64,000 nucleotides of DNA from assembly GCA_034508935.3 (NCBI GenBank), contig CM067445.1, forward strand, positions 1,160,900-1,224,899, read 5' to 3'. This stretch comes from Berghia stephanieae (taxonomy: Eukaryota > Mollusca > Gastropoda > Nudibranchia > Aeolidiidae). The translations under genes and the position numbers were made by a program. The notes below the pieces were generated by a model that did not search any database, was not told the DNA's origin, and was given only the letters and a program-made list of their open reading frames with translations. This document shows positions 1 to 11,386 of the stretch, one piece after another; the stretch's first letter is position 1, and every line of letters begins with the position of its first letter.

Positions 1-149
1 CTTTGTAAGTAAATGTTATTCATTGTGAATGGAAATATATTGTTTGCCATGTGTAAAATGTGTTGAAAAAATTGTTGAAGTTCTAATATATCAAAATGCA
101 CATTCAAATTGGTAGTTGATATCATGATTATCATGAAATTTAAATTATA

Positions 150-577
150 AAGTGCGACCGTCTTGTTCATTTTCTTGGCATTCAGCGCCATGTTATTCCT
201 ATGAGCCTTTATCCGCCGAGTTGACGTCCGCTAATTATTCTTTTTCGGCTCTTTATTGAAATTTTATAAATACTCGACATATTTGCATCTGTCTACAAAT
301 CAACAATGCTGCTAATTATGGATAACGCTAGTCCGGTATTCTCTTAATTTTGTTTTTTTCTTCGATATAAGCCGGGCATATTTCCCCATTCGTTTAGCAT
401 TGGACTTCTCTTTACCATAGGCAAGGCTAGGCTTCCATTGCGTCTGCAGTGAAGAGCTGCCGTTTGCTCAATGCAAACTTGCCATAGGAGGCAATGTTAT
501 CGGTGAGCGGCATTGACTTTGAGTCGAAAATTTGAGTTGTAAATCAGTTTGCAAGTGTACGTCTTCAATGGCTTTAG
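150..577 (+). promoter_or_regulatory. Candidate HMGB promoter and non-coding first exon
   Basis: The first coding HMGB exon begins with a splice acceptor, so a non-coding exon must lie upstream. This stretch has more CpG than its surroundings, a TATAAATA at 265-272, an octamer ATTTGCAT at 281-288, a CRE-like TGACGTCC at 222-229 and a YY1-like GCCATGTT at 187-194. A donor-like AG|GTAATG sits at 577/578. The motifs are short and could occur by chance, and the octamer lies downstream of the TATA. Transcript data would be needed to place the true start. Confidence 0.2.
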
Positions 578-599
578 GTAATGTTGATTCAATATGTAA

Positions 600-1560
600 T
601 AAATTTTTACTTTTCAATTAGTATGACACTGCTTGACATTGGGAAATTTCTATTTTTTAAGGTCGTAATTCAACGAATTGCGAAGTCCGCCATTCTTCAC
701 TGGCGTATGACCAGTCGATGAAGAAAGGGGGGAACGTTATCCTCCCAGTTATTTTACTCATTTTTTGTTTTGTTTTGTATTTACCTGTACTATTTTTACA
801 CACGCAATGAGAAATTTATGGCGATTTTGACTGGTGCTGTTATCTATTTAGCCTTTTGTCTATAATTTATGTTTTTAAATGAGCCAACTTGAACAACGCA
901 GACGATTATCTGTTACTGTTGGTCATTCTTCAATAATTGGGTCGGCATAACTGAACTGACCCGACCCTTTGTGAATTTTGTTTCTATTACATACACAACC
1001 AATAGATTGAGTGCTAGGTAAGCACATTTACAGGCCTATAGCTGAAGTCAATTTAAATTATGGTGATTGGACATTATTTTGCGTTGGTTTGAGTTTTAGA
1101 GTTAACATTGTTGAGTCATAATAATAGACAATTTGAACTCTATGAGTATCAGTCAGTATATCAATCAAACCTGCAAATGAATAGTATACGCGATTGAGTC
1201 TGATTCAGTTTTCATCTCATAAGATATGAAATGGCCTTACTTTGATCTAGAATAGTAGATATTATTGACTGGACCAGCGAACCAAACCAATAAGTTACAC
1301 GTAATTTGTAATAAATAATAAATTAAAGATTTAATGGGTTGATGTGTGGGCTTTTGATTTTGATTTTGTTTTTTGAACTTTTGTCATGTGTAAGTAAACA
1401 TACAATATGATGATATAAGTATAAGAGTAATAGGCAACACATGGTGTTTAATTAATCTCTATTTAATTTGTGATTTGGTTACTATTTCACCATTCAATCG
1501 ATACGCTTTTTTTGTTGATGTACAAAAGACAATGCGGTAGTTACAGAATATCAAATTAAC
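600..1560. other. Non-coding AT-rich stretch, nothing recognised
   Basis: No open frame of note, no recognisable repeat and no splice-bounded coding segment. It probably belongs to the first intron or upstream flank of HMGB. Confidence 0.4.
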
Positions 1561-1567
1561 AAATTTT

Positions 1568-1765
1568 CTTAAGATTTGTTAGCTAATTTATTGGTAAAGA
1601 ATGCCTTGTCATGCATTTGTTATTGCTGCCATTCTAATTTTACTTCACATTTCCTATGGTCCTGGTGCTCCTTAAGACTTGTTAGCTAATTTATTGGTAA
1701 AGAATGCCTTGTCATGCATTTGTTATTGTCACCTTCTTCTCATTGAATATGGTCCTGGTGCTCCC
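1568..1765 (+). repeat. Two-copy tandem duplication, 103-bp period
   Basis: A unit starting CTTAAGA at 1568 recurs at 1671. The first 60 bases are almost identical, and both units end in a shared TATGGTCCTGGTGCTCC. The middle of the unit has diverged. It is a local duplication in the non-coding flank. Confidence 0.85.
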
Positions 1766-2034
1766 TGTAACTATAATTTCAATTGTTAAATGTAAAGGTT
1801 GAAATCAAATCTGTACATCTTGTCTTCTATTTTTTTTTTTTTTCCTTTTTCTTTAAAGTGACTAGGTCAGCTTGTTAGTTTTATTGATGTTTACTGTCAA
1901 TGCATACATTGCTAAAATACTAATGATACTTATGGACTGCGATTGGTGACCAGGCATAGGCCTTTGCTCCCTGGAGGTTACTCGGTTTCAAGCTGAATTT
2001 ACCAACCATGAACCAGAAGATAGTGGGAGGGGAA

Positions 2035-2052
2035 GGGGGGGGGGGGGGGGGG
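2035..2052 (+). repeat. Poly(G) run
   Basis: Eighteen consecutive G preceded by G-rich sequence. Such runs are error-prone in sequencing and may form G-quadruplex. Confidence 0.9.
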
Positions 2053-2659
2053 TGGCATGATAGAAAACTACGATAACAAGATGTAAATATGGCCATGACA
2101 TAACAGGTAACAAAAATAAACTGCACACACAAAAAGAACAAGACTCGATGTGAGAAAACACAGTTTCACCGTGAGAACAACTTAAATATGGAAAAGTTTA
2201 CCAGATTCTATAGTGAACGCAAAAACCCTAAACACCTTCAAGACGCGACTCAAGACAACTTTTGGCATGACCAGAATGTCTTGTACTACAAGTACTCTAT
2301 AGATTGTAAAACAGGAAGAAACTTAAATAAACAAAGATGATTAGGAGGATTTACAAGACTGGTGCTGGAAACAACCCATAAATATACTAAAGCAAGCTCT
2401 GCTCTCAGAATCTTATCTTGGCTTACTTGACTTAAGCTTCTTGATTCCTTGTGGAACATAGGGGCCACAACAGCGCTTTTCCATCTGACTCGGTTTTTTA
2501 GAGATCTTCTTTATCCGGACCCAGGTTTGTCCAGTTGTCTTCAACTTGGTCTCGATGCTTCATCGCCATGTTTGCTTTTTGTATCTTATCTAGTTCTTTT
2601 TCATTCTTATTTTTTCTTTTATAAAATACCTGGGCTGTCTAGCTTCTACTAATTTTACA

Positions 2660-5600
2660 GTGCTGCATTGTCGCAAATGCCCACCCAGGGCATTTGTGTC
2701 TTGTGTCCTGATGATACAATTACAATGCATGTTGGATGTGTATTTTGATATGATATAAGTCCAGATTTATGTAGGCTTTTACAGCCTTTTATCTGCTCTT
2801 GTGCATTCGTGAACGTATATAATTCAAGTCTCTCAAAACTGGGCATGCCACATAGTGGAAGGAGGTGTCTGAATTTAACTTTACAAACAGTATTTTTCTG
2901 TTTCACAATGAGCATCAAGACGGCACTTGAATGCCTGCAATGAAGGGGCGTCGACAACTGTTGCAGGCAGGCGGTTCCATTTGTCGACTACCCTAACTGA
3001 GAAAAAGTTCTGCCTAAGGTTTAGAGAACACCTTTCTTTGGAGAGTTTGAATCTGTGTCCTCTGGTGGTGCTGGTGGAATCAAGATTTAGAGGGCTCGTG
3101 CTAACATAGTATAAATTATGTGTGTATTTGTACGCTTCAATTAGGTCTCCTCTGTCTCTCCTATACTGCATGCTAGGTATTCTTATCTTTTTCAGTCTTT
3201 CTGTGTATTCTAGATCTTTGAATCCCGGAATGACCCGAGTTGCGCGTCTTAGAACACTTTCTATGTGCTATGTTTTTCTTAAGTCGTGGTGCCCATGCTA
3301 CATTGCCAAATTCCAAGTGGGGATGTACCAGTGCAGTGAACAATTGTCTCATGTTATCTCTATCAAGATGAGTGAACGACCTCCTAATGAGGCCAACGAT
3401 TCTGTTTGCTTTATTTACTTGGGTTTCTATGTGCTTAGAGAACTTCAGTTCCTGATCCACTAACACTTCCTCTTCAGTAGGCTGAAGTATGACTGTCTTG
3501 CTAGAGTCATGATTTCTCATTGTGTACTGATGGTGCGGGTTTCTATATCCCAAGTGCAAGACATGGCACTTGTCTGCATTAAACCTAAGCTGCCATTTAT
3601 CAGCCCACTGTACCAAGCTATCAAGATCACTTTGGAGCTGAGTTATGAACTCTTCCTTGTCTACTCTAGAGAACACCTTAGTGTCATCTGCATACATTTG
3701 GCACAGAGAGTCCACAACGTCTGGAAGATTGTTAATAAATATTACAAACAAAACTGGACCAAGGCAGCTTCCCTGCGGAACACCACTCGATACTGGTGCC
3801 CAGTCCGAAAAACTGCCATTCACCCTAACAAGCTGTCTTCTCCCAATCAGGAAATCTGAGATTCAAGCTAGCAAACATGAACTGATTCCATATGATCCAA
3901 GTTTCTTAATAAGGCGTTGATGTGGAACACTGTCAAATGCTTTGGCGAAATCAAGGTACACTGCATCAACAGGTATGCCACTGTCCAAATACCTAGTCCA
4001 AGAGTCGAGAGCAGCTAACAAACTAGTGGTACATGAGCGTTTTGATATAAAACCGTGTTGATACTCAGACAGCAACTTTTGTTCCATTAAGTATTTGACT
4101 ACTTTGTCCCTCATCACGGATTCCATTATTTTGCAAATCACACACGTTAATGATACCGGACGATAGTTACTTGCTTTGCTCTTCTCACCCTTTTTAGAAA
4201 GTGGAGTTACATTTGCATCTTTCCAGATGCTGGGCAGCTTCCCTTCCCTAAGTGACTTGTTGAACAACTCTGCTAAGGGTTCTGCTAGCTGTTCTGCCAG
4301 TTCTTTTAGTACACATGGGTGTATCCCATCAGGGCCAGAGGATTTCGAGGAGCCTAAATTTTTAAGCTTATTCCACACATCTTTACAAGTGAATATAATG
4401 TCACTATTATCCGAACCAGAATATAATGTCACTAAGAGAAGAGTCAACTTCAGATTTTTCACAATCAGGAATATCCCCCACTCTCTCGTTTGTGAATACA
4501 CTACAGAAAAATGTATTGAGGAGGTTTGCCTTATCTTTGTCAGCTGACACAAGTTTACCGTCACTGTCCTTGAGGTCGGCTAGGCCTTCTTGCACTTTCA
4601 TCTTACTCTTAGCATAGGAGAAGAATGCCTTTGGATTATTTTTCGCATCTTGCGCTATAGACTTTTCATAGTCTAGAACTGCTTTCCGGCACGCCGCTTT
4701 TGCTTGGTTCCTGGCTCTTGTGTAGGCTAGCCAGTCTCTCTGGTCTAGTGTTCCCAAGTATTTCTTGTATGTCTGTTTCTTATTACGTAACTTAGACATA
4801 GCCATCTCACTCCACCAGACAGGTGTCTTGCGTTTGCCTGCAGGCCTGATCCACTTTTAGGAATACATTCCTCAGTTGCAGTTTCTACAGTCTTTTTGAT
4901 GCAGTTCCATGTATCATTTGCATCCTTATCCTGAATTTTGGCAAGTAAATTGCTGTCATTCACACACTTTCTCAGTTTATCAAAGTCAGCTTTTTTGTAG
5001 TTATACTGTCTTTCTGTCTTTCTTTCTTTACTTCAATTTTTGTGCTACACACAAAGTTAAAAGCTAACACATGATGATGACTTTTGCCAAGGGGAGCGTT
5101 ATGAGTCAAATTTTTCACCATGCTCTCTTCAGATGATAAAACTAGGTCTATGAGTGTTGGTTTCTGATCCCCTCGAAAATGCGTTGGCGACTTAACATGC
5201 TGATAGAGGAAAGAGTCTCTATAGAACTCTAAGAATTCTAATGCTTTGTTGCCTGAGGCTGTCTCATTTACCCAATCAACATCTGGTTGATTGAAGTCAC
5301 CAGTGATTAATACATATGCCCTATCCTTAGTAAGGTCCAGCATAGTCTGATACAACTTATTGGTGTTCTCTGGGGAACTAGTTGGAGACCTATACGCACA
5401 TCCAGCTAGTAATTTTTCACCATCCCTCACTTTCACTTCGATCCAAACACTCTCATTAGCTAACTTTTGGTCAGGTGTCAGGGTGATTTCTTGTGCACCT
5501 ATCTCCTCTTTCACATAAATGATGATACCCTGTGGCCGTTAATTTGGTTGTCAAAACAATTAGAAAATGAACAATAACCATCCATGTCAACTTCAGCTTT

Positions 5601-5735
5601 CTGTACAGCCCACTTAAAATGTTTTGGCTTTTCAAGTATTTTCAAGGCTTCAACATTGTCCCAACAACATGTCAACAGCAGTAAGGCTATCAACATAAGA
5701 AGTACAGAGAATTTTAATGTTTGGTATCCCAAGTT
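2660..5735 (-). mobile_element. Decayed CR1-like non-LTR retrotransposon (LINE)
   Basis: Read on the minus strand, the pieces follow LINE ORF2 order. First come endonuclease (EEP) remnants from about 5730, with GDFNQPDVDW near 5301 and a late GKSHHHVL block where the family usually has SDH. Then a linker region (4963-4407). Then reverse transcriptase, with the SSGPDGIHPCVLKEL block, NYRPVSLT, YLDFAKAFDSVPH, SGVPQGSCLGPVLF and the catalytic MYADDTK (about 3700). Last is the C-terminal segment with FFSVRVVDKWNRLP (about 2990). The 3' UTR seems to run to about 2660. The frame is broken into at least five pieces and the 5' end is missing near the poly(G) at 5783, so it cannot make protein. The blocks resemble the CR1/jockey group; the exact clade is uncertain. 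Confidence 0.9.
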
Positions 5736-5782
5736 AAGTTTGGTTTGTTTGTTTGTTGTTTTTTTTTGTTTTGTTTTTTGCT

Positions 5783-5810
5783 GGGGGGGGGGGGGGGGGG
5801 GGGGGGGGGG
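5783..5810 (+). repeat. Poly(G) run at LINE edge
   Basis: Twenty-eight consecutive G next to the truncated 5' end of the LINE. Its length is probably unreliable. Confidence 0.9.
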
Positions 5811-7028
5811 TAGTTAGCCTACTGTTTCAGTATTTGATCTCTTGGTATTTCTGAAGAACTGATCACATGATTATTTGTTATTTTGGATATCTCTTGTGTA
5901 AGTTTTGCTATCATCGTTGCCTCTTCACGTGGAAATTTGTTTCAACAAAACATTACTTATTTTATTTCAATATCAGTGTAGCCCTGTGGACTGGACTGTC
6001 TAAATAGATATTGTGTTATGGTACCGTTAAAGAGCTTAGTTTTTGTTGTAGACCAACAAGGGCAGCAGATGGTTGTTACATCAAGATTAAAGACTCAGTT
6101 TTACCATAAACTAGCACTTTTATCGTTTGCCTGAGAAAACTTTGATCAGAAGTTGCCTCACCACATACATTACATACACTCTGTTTTCAATATTTGTATT
6201 ATTGAACTACAATTTTAAAAGTGGAATAGCTTGATATATGAATATGCGATAGTTAATCTTTTTGAGGAATGTGTGATGTTAATCTTTTTGAGATTATTTA
6301 CACAAATCACCATTCATCAATACGAGATTAATGTTTTAAATGTATATATCTTACATGCATACCACAATTTTAATACAGGAGGTTTATCCGATTATCCATA
6401 TATTTATGGAATTTAGTAAGTTAAACAATCTCCATATATTTTCCAATCACTGGGCGAATGAAAGCCAAAAGCTCAACCTTACTGATTGTTATTGTTAGCC
6501 AATTAGAAAAAGAACCTTCATCCGGTAAGAACCAGGATAAAAGTGTTCAAAGTAAAATCCCTTTCGACCTATTGCAGTCTTTAGCTTCATGACATTTATT
6601 TAAAAGTGCCTTTTTACCAGAGTCCAGCACAGACAGGGGTCAGTCAATTTGTTTGCATAAAGTAAAAGAGCAGTAAATATTGCTCCCTGAATCAGCATCC
6701 CTTATAAAGTCTATCCCTTTCGTGACGATTTACCACAAACAAAATTAGTATTTTGTATTGTCATGCAAAGATGCAAGAAATCAACAGACAGGACTGTTGA
6801 AAAACATTACAATGCCACTAGGTACATGATAAATTATTGATTATCACATGCAACCTCCACCTTCCTCTCCCCCTCCCCCTCCCCCTAAATTTAAGCTTTT
6901 GTTTACTTGACCATTTGTTTTATCTTTAATAAAAAATTTTATCTGAAGCATTCAAATATCAATATTGATATTGTTTTCGTGGATATTTTGAGAAACTTTG
7001 TTTAAGATATAATGTATAATCTTGTCTT
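5811..7028. other. Non-coding stretch, nothing recognised
   Basis: AT-rich, with only short chance frames. A small C-rich patch (CCCTCC repeats) lies near 6860-6885. No element ends were found. Confidence 0.4.
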
Positions 7029-8490
7029 CATATTAGAAACCACAAGATATGAAGTGAGTAGAAAAGTGCCAGAAGACAATAGAGAATAAATTTTTTTCGC
7101 GGCGTTGGTGGGGTTTGAACCTGCGACCTTATTGGTACGACAACTCCGCCTGGCAGGTGAGAGCGTGGCTCTACCGTGTGAGCTATCCACGAACACAAAA
7201 ATATTCGTTTCAAACCCAAGTCATTTCTAGATCCCTCTCTCACCCACTTCTGGGACCGCCGATTCGTTCGCCCACCACCATCGCGAAGTATTTTGACCAG
7301 CAGTTAAGCTTAATAGCCAATATTCTCAACACAAACATATAACATAGAAACGATTGAGACATTGAGTATGCTCCGGTGTATGGGGTGAATTTTTAATTCA
7401 GAAAAGTGAGTGGAGGTGGGCGAACGAATCGGCGGTCCCAGAAGTGGGTGAGAGAGGGATCTAGAAATGACTTGGGTTTGAAACGAATATTTTTGTGTTC
7501 GTGGATAGCTCACACGGTAGAGCCACGCTCTCACCTGCCAGGCGGAGTTGTCGTACCAATAAGGTCGCAGGTTCAAACCCCACCAACGCCGCGAAAAAAA
7601 TTTATTCTCTATTGTCTTCTGGCACTTTTCTACTCACTTCATATCTTGTTGTTACCAACATAAGTGCCTGCTCCACTCACTTTTCTGAATTAAAAATTCA
7701 CCCCATACACCGGAGCATACTCAATGTCTCAATCGTTTCTATGTTATATGTTTGTGTTGAGAATATTGGCTATTAAGCTTAACTGCTGGTCAAAATACTT
7801 CGCGATGGTGGTGGGCGAACGAATCGGCGGTCCCAGAAGTGGGTGAGAGAGGGATCTAGAAATGACTTGGGTTTGAAACGAATATTTTTGTGTTCGTGGA
7901 TAGCTCACACGGTAGAGCCACGCTCTCACCTGCCAGGCGGAGTTGTCGTACCAATAAGGTCGCAGGTTCAAACCCCACCAACGCCGCGAAAAAAATTTAT
8001 TCTCTATTGTCTTCTGGCACTTTTCTACTCACTTCATATCTTGTTGTTACCAACATAAGTGCCTGCTCCACTCACTTTTCTGAATTAAAAATTCACCCCA
8101 TACACCGGAGCATACTCAATGTCTCAATCGTTTCTATGTTATATGTTTGTGTTGAGAATATTGGCTATTAAGCTTAACTGCTGGTCAAAATACTTCGCGA
8201 TGGTGGTGGGCGAACGAATCGGCGGTCCCAGAAGTGGGTGAGAGAGGGATCTAGAAATGACTTGGGTTTGAAACGAATATTTTTGTGTTCGTGGATAGCT
8301 CACACGGTAGAGCCACGCTCTCACCTGCCAGGCGGAGTTGTCGTACCAATAAGGTCGCAGGTTCAAACCCCACCAACGCCGCGAAAAAAAATTTATTCTC
8401 TATTGTCTTCTGGCACTTTTCTACTCACTTCATATCTTGTTGTTACCAACATAAGTGCCTGCTCCACTCACTTTTCCATATTAGAAACCA
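7029..8490. mobile_element. Compound foldback SINE-B insertion with 14-bp TSD
   Basis: A 14-bp direct repeat, CATATTAGAAACCA, occurs at 7029-7042 and 8477-8490 and bounds one insertion of 1434 bp. Inside are one minus-strand copy (about 7043-7415) and then plus-strand copies in tandem with an exact 395-bp period (landmark CGAACGAATC at 7421, 7816 and 8211). The first two tandem units look identical; the third differs by one A. Each unit has a tRNA-like Pol III promoter: A box TAGCTCACACGG and B box GGTTCAAACCC about 65 bp apart. The element is a SINE multimer with an inverted head, inserted as one piece. Related copies lie at 35.6, 49.4 and 62.2 kb. Confidence 0.88.
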
Positions 8491-8534
8491 TGATTCTATT
8501 ATATATATGGTTTTAATTTCTATACCAACATTAA

Positions 8535-8850
8535 AAAAATTAAAATTGAGCTTTATATAGCGCAATATCCACTAAATGTGCTCAAAGCGCTTTACAAGGG
8601 GTCCCTTGTCAACAGCAACATTGAACATGTAGGACAGGACATGATGCCTGTTAGGCGATATTATAATTTTTGGGACAAAGACAACGCTGTTAACGGCCAG
8701 GTACTCATTTTACACCTGAGTACGGTGAGAGAATGTGAGTAAAGAGTCGTTTCCAAGGACTCAACTATGCGCCGAGCACGAGGCTCGAACCCAGGACCTT
8801 CCAATCCGAAGGAGAGTGTCATACCACTAGACCACATAGCCACACAAACA
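8535..8850 (-). mobile_element. SINE-A copy (tRNA head, L2-like tail)
   Basis: Read on the minus strand: a tRNA-like head with A-box-like TGGTCTAGTGG and B-box-like GGTTCGAGCCT, a body of about 200 bp, and a tail matching TTGTAAAGCGCTTTGAGC...GCGCTATATAAAG, like L2-type LINE tails. The head lies only about 26 bp from the splice acceptor of HMGB coding exon 1. Other copies are at 30.5, 35.0, 37.7, 48.6 and 61.9 kb. Confidence 0.88.
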
Positions 8851-8889
8851 TTTAACATCAATTTTTTTTGCTTCAGATTATCAACAAAC

Positions 8890-9045
8890 ATGGGTAAAAA
8901 GGCAGGAGAGGATGGAAAACCCAGGGGACGTATGTCGTCTTATGCTTTCTTTGTCCAGACATGTCGAGAGGAGCACAAGAAGAAACATCCAAATGATACG
9001 GTTGTTTTCACAGAGTTTACCAAAAAATGTGCAGAAAAATGGAAG
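8890..9045 (+). CDS. HMGB: HMGB1/2-like protein, coding exon 1 (start of HMG box A)
   Basis: HMGB proteins bend DNA and act as chromatin architectural factors in the nucleus. This exon encodes residues 1-52, beginning [20 protein letters not shown]. The acceptor TTTTTTTTGCTTCAG ends at 8876, so 13 bases of 5' UTR precede ATG 8890, which sits in a good context (AAACATGG). The exon ends WK with AAG|GTAAAT at 9045/9046, phase 0. Box A hallmarks are present: F40 matches the intercalating Phe38 of vertebrate HMGB1, and C25/C47 match its redox pair C23/C45. An in-frame ATG at 8767 lies in the SINE upstream of the acceptor and is not the start. Joined with the next two exons the protein is 213 aa, close to vertebrate HMGB1 (215). 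Confidence 0.94.
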
Positions 9046-9876
9046 GTAAATTTCAACAATCCGCAATAATGTTTTTTTTTCTCGTGACACTCCAGTTTTA
9101 CTATTTAAAAAATGAACAAATAGATTTGATGCAAAATGATATCCTGACCATAATGATAATTCTGGAGGTTAAATAGTTTTATTTTGGAAAGTTTAAGGTG
9201 GAGGTAAAATATTTTATTTGAGAAAATTTTATGTAATAATTCTCCACATCACTCAAGCGTTTTACATAGGTTGTCGCCCCATTAATTAAAATTAGATTAT
9301 AGAGGTCTGCAAATCCTATGATTTCCCCATAACATTACATGGAAATATTAAACAGCAATGATTAATGGCTCGTATCATTTGGATAAATAATATAGACAGA
9401 AGAGACCATTGGAAGGGTGAAGTTATAAGATGATTGGATTACTGCATTTAAAATTTCAAACTTGTATCCAATGCGGACTACCAAATGTCAGACAGCGGCA
9501 ATTGGAACTTGTTCGAAATTTCCAACATAGGAATTTAAATATCTTATAGTGTTGGAAGTTTTATGAAAGAATGACCTTCTGGCACCGACTCATTTAAATA
9601 TCAATTACATCAAGTAGTTAACGTAGCAAAAATGCACAAATGTTTTCAAAGGAATTTGCTTCAAATTGTAACGTACAACAGTGAATTATAGACCTAATCA
9701 GTATCACCCCTTTACATAGGGGCTAACTATCCTGAACAAATTTAAACTTTTGCTAATACGTTTCATGTGGCAAGTCACATATGGTAAAAGTAGATAGTTA
9801 AAGTGTTATTTTATTCCATCTCAGCTTTCAAGATTATATAAAACTTTCAATATGGCTGTCAATAATCAAATAATAA

Positions 9877-9945
9877 TGTAAAGCGTTGCTCAGAAATTGA
9901 GCGCTTTATAAGTAACATTATTATTATTATTATTACATTGTTATC
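9877..9945 (+). repeat. L2-like retroposon tail with (ATT)n
   Basis: TGTAAAGCG...GAGCGCTTTATAAGTAAC is followed directly by ATT repeats. It resembles the 3' tail of L2-type LINEs and their SINEs; no body remains. Confidence 0.6.
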
Positions 9946-10397
9946 ATTGTTCCGATCTATTACAGGTAATTAACCAAAATAAAAATTGTATATATTTTAT
10001 CCATTTGATGCAATGATACATACATACCTGTCATACATCAGCTGTTGTATGATGCATCCCGTTTTATAAATTTGTACTACAATTATAATTTCAGTTGGTT
10101 ATATAATGTTGGTTTTCACTAGTATTTACTTCTTGTTAAATAGAAATTTTAAGTGGAGATTAAATTGAATTAACTTCTTTGACAATGAAAAATTAAAAAC
10201 TGTGTTGCTAATAAGCTTAAACATAAATTGGTTATTTTCCTTCATAATAATTAAAATTACTGTGAGAGAGACATGGATCATTAGATAACATAATGAAAAA
10301 TAGCTTGTCACAGGTGAAAAATGTCATCTATGGAATTGAAGATCGCTCTCCCAGATTTTTTATCTCAAAACTTACAACTGATTTACTGGGTTAACAG

Positions 10398-10545
10398 ATG
10401 TATATCACCATCACTACTTCATTTGATACATCATCATCATATCACCACCACCATGGCATCAACGCTCCACTGCTACAACCACCACCGCAGCTTCATCATC
10501 ATCACCACCACCACTGAAGCACAATAGCTACAACAACCACCACCT
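10398..10545 (+). repeat. ATC/ACC triplet array, short
   Basis: Imperfect CAT, CAC and ACC triplets, of the same type as the large arrays at 17-24 kb. Confidence 0.75.
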
Positions 10546-11234
10546 TTTCCCCTGACACTAGCATCAATACTACCGACATGACCGGGGCCTTTTTGATCAT
10601 TTATTAGGGTTTTATAAAAGCAATATCCACCTTAGATATTTTAATTTCTGAGCCTTATACTAATTTGAAATGCTCATTTAGTTTATTTACTTTCTCGATA
10701 AAACAAATAATTTTGTAATAAGTACAGATTGCTGCGAATTATGAAGATTAGAGTTTATTTTGATTGTTAGATTTTATATAAATTTTTGTATAGTGCGCAC
10801 TTTTTTCGCGGACGAAATACACTTTTTGTTAAAAAAAAAAATACACTTTTTTTAGGATCATAGAATACGCTTCTCATTCTGGGAAGGTTGGCAGGTCTGC
10901 TTGTGAGTTTTAATCCCAAGAATTGCCATGTGTTGAGAGTTACCAACTAACTGGAATTATCTATAAAGGTGTGTTTGAAACAGTGCTGAAGCAGGGGAAA
11001 ATATCACCCTGAAAAGGTCTGAGGTTCTGTTCTCTGTCGAGGAAGGCTGATTTTTTGGATGACTTTCGTATTTTTTTTCTGCATTAGGTGGAAGTTTATC
11101 ATTCACATCTTTTCAGATTAAAAAAAAATATTTATTTTACGCCAGTTTCTGCTCTCTAATTTGTCACTTTGATAATTTCTCTATAATAATATTATGTATA
11201 TTTAAATCGATTTGATTGTTCATTGTCATGGCAG

Positions 11235-11386
11235 GAGATGACACCAAAGGAAAAGAAAAGATTTGAAGACATGGCAGACAAAGACAAGTCTCGCTACGAG
11301 AGGGAAATGGCTGTGTACGTACCTGCTGGCGGCCAGACCAAGAAGAGGAAGAGAACCAAAGACCCCAATGCACCAAAAAGAGCACT
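11235..11386 (+). CDS. HMGB: HMGB1/2-like protein, coding exon 2 (end of box A, linker, start of box B)
   Basis: Encodes residues 53-103. It begins [20 protein letters not shown], which completes box A and includes the conserved RYEREM helix. A lysine/arginine-rich linker ([17 protein letters not shown]) leads into box B and is the expected nuclear-localisation and DNA-contact segment. The acceptor is ATGGCAG ending at 11234. The donor is unusual: GTTCGT at 11387, chosen because exon 3 needs a codon split 2+1 (CT|G, Leu103), which gives the family-typical KRALSAFF. The stronger-looking GTACCT at 11391 would break the frame. The weak donor might permit alternative splicing. Confidence 0.93.

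Larger units (their letters stand above)
9046..11234 (+). other. HMGB intron between coding exons 1 and 2
   Basis: Bounded by GTAAAT and ATGGCAG. It holds an L2-like tail with ATT repeats (9877-9945) and a small ATC/ACC array (10398-10545). The rest is AT-rich with nothing recognised. Confidence 0.85.

Noticed and set aside
2190-2290. LFKTRLKT-like string resembling the C-terminus of a reverse transcriptase
   Set aside because: Too short and without flanking RT sequence; chance similarity is likely.
2655-5735. LTR retrotransposon or retrovirus copy
   Set aside because: There is no protease, integrase, gag or terminal repeat; endonuclease plus RT in this order is a LINE.
7115-7180. tRNA genes at 7.1-8.4 kb and 62.3-62.8 kb
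   Set aside because: Pol III boxes are present but no cloverleaf with paired acceptor stem forms; each lies inside repeated SINE-B units.
7421-8490. Hammerhead core within SINE-B
   Set aside because: GAAAC occurs, but no CUGANGA box lies at a suitable distance on either strand.
7002-8560. Repeated 60-93 codon frames on both strands
   Set aside because: They are translations of SINE-B units; identical frames recur at each copy on both strands, and no protein is expected.
8767-8889. In-frame upstream ATG that would extend HMGB by 41 residues
   Set aside because: The extension reads through SINE-A sequence and the polypyrimidine tract upstream of a clear splice acceptor at 8876.
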